Assembly (NCBI GenBank): GCA_040218535.1
Contig: JAVJRG010000005.1
Location: 992,001-1,056,000, forward strand
Length of the DNA stretch: 64,000 nt
Source of the DNA: Lacipirellulaceae bacterium
Lineage (GTDB): Bacteria; Planctomycetota; Planctomycetia; Pirellulales; Lacipirellulaceae
Direction of reading: 5' to 3'
In this document: one piece after another, positions 59,867 through 64,000 of the stretch
Position numbering within the stretch: the stretch's first letter is position 1
Layout of the letters: every line of letters starts with the position of its first letter
Made by a program: the position numbers and the translations under genes
The notes under the pieces: generated by a model
The model's database searches: none
Told to the model about the DNA's origin: nothing
Seen by the model: only the letters and a program-made list of their open reading frames with translations

Positions 59867-60817
59867 ATGGCACTGTCACTAGCAACTCAAGAAATGCCGC
59901 CATCGGTTCAGAACTTGCTAACCGGGGCCATTGCCGCCAGTCTCTTTGCTCTCGTGCTATTGGGTTGGCGGCTAAGTTCGGGCCGCCCGCTGATCGCTCA
60001 TCGGCCTCGAAACGCGGTTCCCTGGAACGTGCTGCCTGTTTTATTTCTGCTGCTGCCAACCGCCTTGACGCTGCTTAGCGGGCTTTTGCCGTCTGAGGAG
60101 GACTCCACCAAGCAGGCTCTAAAATCGAACGACGTCTGGAGCTATGCCGTTGTGGCACTGCTTGTGGCAGCGGCAGTTTACTTTCTGCTCGCAGCCGTCT
60201 ATCGAGCGACGCCTAGCGATTTAGGTTTGCCGACCAATCTGAGGATGTTAGGTGAGGATGTCTTCTTCGGAAGCATTGGATTCGTGGTGGTGGTTGGGCC
60301 GCTCCTGTTGTTGAACGGAGCACTACAGCAAGTCTTTGATTCAGAAACGGTCCATCCATTTATCGATCAGATTGTACGTGGTAAGGAGTATTCCCTTTTT
60401 GCCGCTGCTGCGTTCGCTGCGGTGGTCCAAGCCCCCGTGTTCGAAGAGACCGTTTTTCGTTTGGTGCTGCAAGGATGGCTCGAAAAACAGGAAGCCCTAA
60501 TCCTATCAGCAACAAGCCAGACCGAACTCGCTTCTGATGAATCGATCGAGCCCATCGAAACCGAGAATGAGAACACTCCAGAGCGTTCCCCGCGGTTAGT
60601 TCCTTGGTTGCCACGCGGTTCGATCTCTATCGTGATTTCTGCCTTGCTCTTTGGATTCGCTCACATTGGGCAGGGAGTGGCACCGGTTGCTCTGGTGCTT
60701 CTTGGTTTTGTGCTTGGATATTTGTATCAGCGGACCCATCGGATCGTCTCCTGTATGGTTCTGCACGCGTTATTCAACGGCTTCACGATGCTAATTATCT
60801 GGCTTAGCATGGAATAG
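59867..60817 (+). CDS. CPBP-family intramembrane metalloprotease
   Basis: 316 aa with about eight hydrophobic segments. The CPBP/Abi motifs are present: FEETVFRLVLQGWLE (EExxxR), FGFAHIGQG (FxxxH-like) and a terminal HALFNGFTML. A charged loop of about 45 residues (around 210-250) interrupts the membrane core. The relatives process prenylated or membrane peptides; the substrate here is unknown. It lies between pgsA and ispG in the same direction. Confidence 0.85.
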   Translation: MALSLATQEMPPSVQNLLTGAIAASLFALVLLGWRLSSGRPLIAHRPRNAVPWNVLPVLFLLLPTALTLLSGLLPSEEDSTKQALKSNDVWSYAVVALLVAAAVYFLLAAVYRATPSDLGLPTNLRMLGEDVFFGSIGFVVVVGPLLLLNGALQQVFDSETVHPFIDQIVRGKEYSLFAAAAFAAVVQAPVFEETVFRLVLQGWLEKQEALILSATSQTELASDESIEPIETENENTPERSPRLVPWLPRGSISIVISALLFGFAHIGQGVAPVALVLLGFVLGYLYQRTHRIVSCMVLHALFNGFTMLIIWLSME

Positions 60818-60836
60818 TATAGTTTGTCAAAAACAC

Positions 60837-60857
60837 CCGCGGGCTGACGCCTCGCGG
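60837..60857. repeat. Palindromic hairpin before ispG
   Basis: CCGCG (60837-60841) pairs with CGCGG (60853-60857), extended by two weaker pairs, with GGCTGACGCCT between. It ends 26 nt before the ispG start in a 66-nt gap between co-directional genes. It is shorter than the other inverted-repeat elements of the window but similarly placed. Confidence 0.4.
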
Positions 60858-60883
60858 CTCATTGTTTAGAGAGTTTCTTTCCT

Positions 60884-62017
60884 GTGAAAATCGAACGCAA
60901 TCCGACCCGCCCTGTTCGTATTGGTACCGTTACAATTGGTGACGGAAATCCAATCGCCGTGCAGAGCATGACGGCTACCAGCACGCAAGACATTGATGCC
61001 ACGGTGGGACAGGTGAACGCTCTGCACGAGGCTGGAGCCGACGTTGTGCGTGTCGCTGTCGACAGCTCGAAGGATGCTGAGGCACTTGGTGAAATCCGTC
61101 GACAGACGGAAGCCAATCTCGTTGTGGACTTGCAAGAGAACTATCGCTTGGCAGAGGTGGTCGCTCCGCACGTTGATAAACTGCGATACAACCCTGGGCA
61201 TCTCTACCATCACGAGCGCGAAAAGCCGTGGCAGGAAAAGGTGAAGTACCTGGCGGGCGTTGCTACGGACAATGACTGTGCGATGCGAGTCGGTGTGAAC
61301 TGTGGAAGCGTGGACCCGGCCAAGGCGGACGCTTATCCCAAGGAAGACTCTCTCTCACCGATGCTTGATAGTGCGTTGGACCATTGCAACTATCTCGATG
61401 AAATCGGCTACACGCGATTCTGTGTTTCGCTTAAGGATTCTGATCCACAGAAGGTCATCGAGGTCAATCAGCGTTTCGCCGAGCAACGTCCCGACGTACC
61501 GCTTCATCTGGGCGTGACCGAGGCCGGTATGCCGCCGGATGGGATTATCAAAACAAGGATCGCCTTCGAGCAGCTCATTAGTCGTGGTATTGGTGACACC
61601 ATTCGAGTGTCTCTGACGGTCTCGAATCCTCGTAAACCCGAAGAGATCGCCGCTGGACGTGAAATCCTTGCGGACATCGCGGCTGGACGCGTTCGCTCAG
61701 TCGTTGATTATGGACTCGACACGCTCAATATCATCAGTTGCCCGAGCTGTTCGCGCGTTGAGAACGAGGCTTTCATCGACTTGGCTGAACAAGTCAAAGA
61801 GATGACTCGCTATGCCGCCGACCATGCCCTAACGATTGCAGTGATGGGCTGCCGTGTGAATGGTCCCGGCGAAACCGACGATGCAGACCTTGGCCTCTGG
61901 TGCGGCCCGAACCACGTGAATCTCAAGAAGGGGAGCGAAACGCTAGGGCAATTCAGCTACGACGAGATACTGCCGAGACTCAAGAGTGAGCTCGATCAGT
62001 TGATTGAGCAAAGCTAG
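60884..62017 (+). CDS. ispG: 4-hydroxy-3-methylbut-2-enyl diphosphate synthase IspG
   Basis: 377 aa. The penultimate Fe-S enzyme of the MEP isoprenoid pathway. Motifs: [29 protein letters not shown] and LRYNPGHL, the cluster Cys pair in ISCPSCSR, and [16 protein letters not shown] with the third Cys. The start is GTG at 60884 ([14 protein letters not shown]); there is no better ATG. It is in the same direction as pgsA and the CPBP gene but separated by a small palindrome. Confidence 0.95.
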   Translation: MKIERNPTRPVRIGTVTIGDGNPIAVQSMTATSTQDIDATVGQVNALHEAGADVVRVAVDSSKDAEALGEIRRQTEANLVVDLQENYRLAEVVAPHVDKLRYNPGHLYHHEREKPWQEKVKYLAGVATDNDCAMRVGVNCGSVDPAKADAYPKEDSLSPMLDSALDHCNYLDEIGYTRFCVSLKDSDPQKVIEVNQRFAEQRPDVPLHLGVTEAGMPPDGIIKTRIAFEQLISRGIGDTIRVSLTVSNPRKPEEIAAGREILADIAAGRVRSVVDYGLDTLNIISCPSCSRVENEAFIDLAEQVKEMTRYAADHALTIAVMGCRVNGPGETDDADLGLWCGPNHVNLKKGSETLGQFSYDEILPRLKSELDQLIEQS

Positions 62018-62082
62018 CAGGCTAGCTCGTCATCGAAGCGTGCATTGAAACTCAGCTTGCCAGAATGCGGCAAACTTGTTGA

Positions 62083-62112
62083 ACTGCCCACTGCCCACTG
62101 CCCACTGCCCAC
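62083..62112 (+). repeat. Tandem ACTGCCC x4
   Basis: Four perfect copies of the 7-bp unit ACTGCCC (62083-62110) followed by AC, ending 15 nt before the ATG of the HExxH lipoprotein gene. Seven-base units make copy-number change by slippage possible. It may affect spacing of a promoter or ribosome-binding region. Confidence 0.7.
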
Positions 62113-62127
62113 ATTTCGTACGCACGG

Positions 62128-62982
62128 ATGCGACGCTACTCTTTCATTCTGATCTGCCTGCTCGGTTGCCAAGCGACGGGCAACCTTCCGCTTGATGCCG
62201 GTCCCACGACCGAACAAACAAGCGTCCGCCTAAACGACTCGCTGGAGTCGCCCGGGCCTTTTCCACTGGATGACCTTGCCGAGTCAGATTCACAGATTGT
62301 GATTCATGCTGATCGGACGATTGAGAACCAGCAGAGGCTCCTCGACGATTTGGGAGCGGAGCGAGCGTACATCTCGCAGCGATTGAATATTCCCTCGCCT
62401 GCGACCCCTGTGCACATTTACTTGTTCGCCAAGCAAGCCGATTACCACGATCACGTCCATGCGAAGTTTCCTGAGTTCCCAACACGAAGGGCGATTTTCG
62501 TCAACACGGAGAATCAGCTCTCCGTTTACGCACACGGCGGCGATCACCTGGCGGAAGACTTGCGCCACGAAGCGACACACGGCTTCCTTCATGCTGCCGC
62601 ACCGAATTTGCCTTTGTGGCTCGATGAAGGCTTAGCTGAGTACTTTGAGGTCGGTCGCGGCCGCCGCGGTTTGCACCGTGGACACATTGATTATCTGCTC
62701 GGACAGCAAGCCGTTGCCGGCTGGAAGCCTGACCTAGAAAGGCTTGAGCAAATCACCGACCCCACCGCAATGACCCAGCTTGACTACGCGGAGAGTTGGC
62801 TGTGGGTGCACTTTCTCCTAGAGTCGGCTGACGATAAGTCGCCTGTGCTAACGGTTTACCTAGCCGACTTGCGCAGCGGTACTGCTGAAGACGCTCTCTC
62901 AGTGCGCCTCCAGCGACGTGTGCCTAATTCTGCGGAAGAGGTCGTGGTGCACCTGGCGAAACTGCCGCGGGAAGCGGACTAA
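62128..62982 (+). CDS. HExxH lipoprotein (DUF1570/peptidase MA-like)
   Basis: 284 aa. The lipobox CLLGC (Cys at about residue 14) is followed by a 50-residue linker and a gluzincin-type domain: DLRHEATHGFLHAAAP (HExxH) with a third ligand in WLDEGLAEYFE about 20 residues later. The first half (RAYISQRLNIPSPATPVHIY, LFAKQADYHDHV) matches the beta sheet before the active site in DUF1570-like proteins. A membrane-anchored extracytoplasmic metallopeptidase is expected, with unknown substrate. Confidence 0.8.
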   Translation: MRRYSFILICLLGCQATGNLPLDAGPTTEQTSVRLNDSLESPGPFPLDDLAESDSQIVIHADRTIENQQRLLDDLGAERAYISQRLNIPSPATPVHIYLFAKQADYHDHVHAKFPEFPTRRAIFVNTENQLSVYAHGGDHLAEDLRHEATHGFLHAAAPNLPLWLDEGLAEYFEVGRGRRGLHRGHIDYLLGQQAVAGWKPDLERLEQITDPTAMTQLDYAESWLWVHFLLESADDKSPVLTVYLADLRSGTAEDALSVRLQRRVPNSAEEVVVHLAKLPREAD

Positions 62983-62985
62983 TCG

Positions 62986-63699
62986 CTAGCTGGCGAACTG
63001 ATTCTGCTCATTGGCAGCGGCTTGAACAAGCAGGGCCAAGTTCTGCTCCGCTTCTTCGCGTGAAACGCCCTGGTCAACCACTTGCTGAACCGCTTTGTTG
63101 AAGGCTGCTTCATTGGCGGCTGCTTCTTGCTCCGGCGTTTGACCTTCGGGAGCAGGTTGTTGGTAATAGGCTAGCAAAGGCTTGAGAGCATGTTGATAGC
63201 GGACGTCACCTTTCAGCCGATCAATCTTGTCATTGACGGCTGACTCCTCCTTTGAGTCCTTTAAGGCAACGAACGCCCAAAGACCTCCTAAAACGATCAA
63301 TGCCACCAAGCCTGGAGGAACCGAATAGAAGAAGGGTTTCGGAAGATCGGATTCTTCGACCTGCAAGATTTCGGCCGCGAAAGAAGGTTCAATGATTCCG
63401 CCATCTTCCTCATTGTCGGGGTCGTAGAGCACGTACTCCGGTTCCCATGTCCACAGGTCGAGCCAAAAAATTCCAAAGCGATTGTGTTGTAGGCCGACTT
63501 CGTAGTTCTTGTTTCCAACGGACTCTCGTACCATCTGTGCGGACTCGGCCGGAATTGGGCCAATGTTTTTGATGGTGTGTCCCGTGGTTATCAGAATCAA
63601 ACCACGCCGCCGCGCTTCAGCGGTTGAGCTATCGACAGAGAGAAAAGCCACACCCAGAATTGGGACAATCAGCCAGCGCAAACGAGAAAGCAAGGTCAC
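62986..63699 (-). CDS. Secreted/membrane protein, function unknown
   Basis: 237 aa. A signal peptide (SRLRWLIVPILGVAFLSV) is followed by an extracytoplasmic domain of about 100 residues (GLILITTGHTIKNIGPIPAE, NRFGIFWLDLWTWEPEYVLY). A transmembrane segment (about 133-150) and a cytoplasmic Gln/Glu/Ala-rich tail follow. The phrase GHTIKNIGPI and the topology suggest an envelope stress or sensor-like protein, but I do not recognise it. The start is GTG at 63699 with GGAG 8 nt upstream. It converges on the HExxH lipoprotein with a 3-nt gap. Confidence 0.65.
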   Translation of the reverse strand: MTLLSRLRWLIVPILGVAFLSVDSSTAEARRRGLILITTGHTIKNIGPIPAESAQMVRESVGNKNYEVGLQHNRFGIFWLDLWTWEPEYVLYDPDNEEDGGIIEPSFAAEILQVEESDLPKPFFYSVPPGLVALIVLGGLWAFVALKDSKEESAVNDKIDRLKGDVRYQHALKPLLAYYQQPAPEGQTPEQEAAANEAAFNKAVQQVVDQGVSREEAEQNLALLVQAAANEQNQFAS

Positions 63700-63920
63700 G
63701 ATGATAACTCCGAGCGAATGAGAGATGAGCCCCTACGGTGCACTTCCAGCCGGAAGTGGTCGAAATAACTAGACGTGATTGTCGGTTTCAACTTGCTCAA
63801 GTCAAGTAATTTCTTGGGTCGGGCAACGACGTAGGTGTGTCACTTCAGGTCGAATAGCAAAGCTTTTCACGTCTTTGTTGAACAGAGCCATGTTTCGATG
63901 ACGTGAAACTGATAAACTTT

Positions 63921-64000
63921 ATGCCAAGCGAACCAAAGAAATCAATCCGAACCATCTTCTCTGAGGACTACAATCGTGTCGTGGCAAAATACAAATCAGT
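63921..64000 (+). CDS. Partial protein, N-terminal 26 residues
   Basis: An ATG at 63921 opens MPSEPKKSIRTIFSEDYNRV and continues to the right edge without a stop. It is divergent from the preceding gene across about 220 nt with no clear signals. It is too short to identify. Confidence 0.4.
   Translation, partial: MPSEPKKSIRTIFSEDYNRVVAKYKS

Noticed and set aside
1-64000. tRNA, rRNA, prophage, insertion sequence or integron
   Set aside because: Gaps are short and none showed a cloverleaf with CCA-side stem and anticodon arm, and no transposase or integrase motifs occur in any open frame.

Overview
The window reads as a chromosomal segment of a planctomycete, most likely Pirellulales (Lacipirellulaceae-like). 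The evidence is a protein with an N-terminal LEPR-XLL-type signal followed by RTX repeats (22956-24482), a PEP-CTERM protein with dockerin-like EF-hand repeats typical of this group (43227-44069), and an eleven-gene type II secretion locus with prepilin-like pseudopilins. Most genes are dense housekeeping genes. I see no phage, transposase, integron, CRISPR array, rRNA or tRNA.

Layout. 1-8432: a truncated gene, purU, a zinc-ribbon protein, the 23S rRNA methyltransferase rlmKL, then on the minus strand a pyridine-nucleotide pair (cinA-nadE) and a glycine-zipper lipoprotein. 8433-12369: a structured leader, a plant-type cystathionine gamma-synthase, a second transsulfuration enzyme and a TIM-barrel isomerase. 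12492-14772: a membrane adenylate cyclase and aat. 14993-21749: an HtrA protease followed by the information-processing block dnaG, rpoD, a C4 zinc-ribbon coiled-coil protein and greA, with two clear terminators. 21816-26223: galM, the RTX protein with its terminator, a 0.7 kb gap holding a strongly structured RNA-like element, and a thioredoxin-reductase-like flavoenzyme. 26416-41481: a BON-domain secreted protein and a complete minus-strand T2SS operon in the order E-F-G-H-I-J-K-L-M-D-lipoprotein, with a strongly elongated secretin. 41736-47803: nucleoside salvage (deaminase, AMP nucleosidase, deoC, two tandem purine nucleoside phosphorylases), interrupted by a PEP-CTERM protein and a secreted nuclease/phosphatase-fold enzyme. 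47865-54914: cydB without cydA, recQ, a DUF2442/DUF4160 pair, murG, a stand-alone MurF-C-terminal-like protein and a MurE-like protein whose catalytic motifs are largely lost. 55259-64000: an HTH-EIIA fusion with a coupled receiver-like protein, an ImmA/IrrE-type peptidase, rimO, pgsA, a CPBP protease, ispG, a HExxH lipoprotein, a membrane protein and the start of a further gene.

The most unusual non-coding signal is a set of long inverted-repeat elements that fill gaps between co-directional genes (10071-10280, 16257-16470, 33824-33904, 42236-42302, 46030-46118). They belong to at least four sequence families, and in each case the downstream arm ends 12-28 nt before the next start codon. The second is the hairpin plus three-way-junction element at 24786-24885. 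The most interesting protein-level signals are the degenerate Mur-ligase pair upstream of murG, the divergence of the two tandem purine nucleoside phosphorylases at base- and ribose-contacting positions, and the secretin with about seven N-type modules.

All functional calls come from reading motifs and family resemblance by eye; no database search was run.
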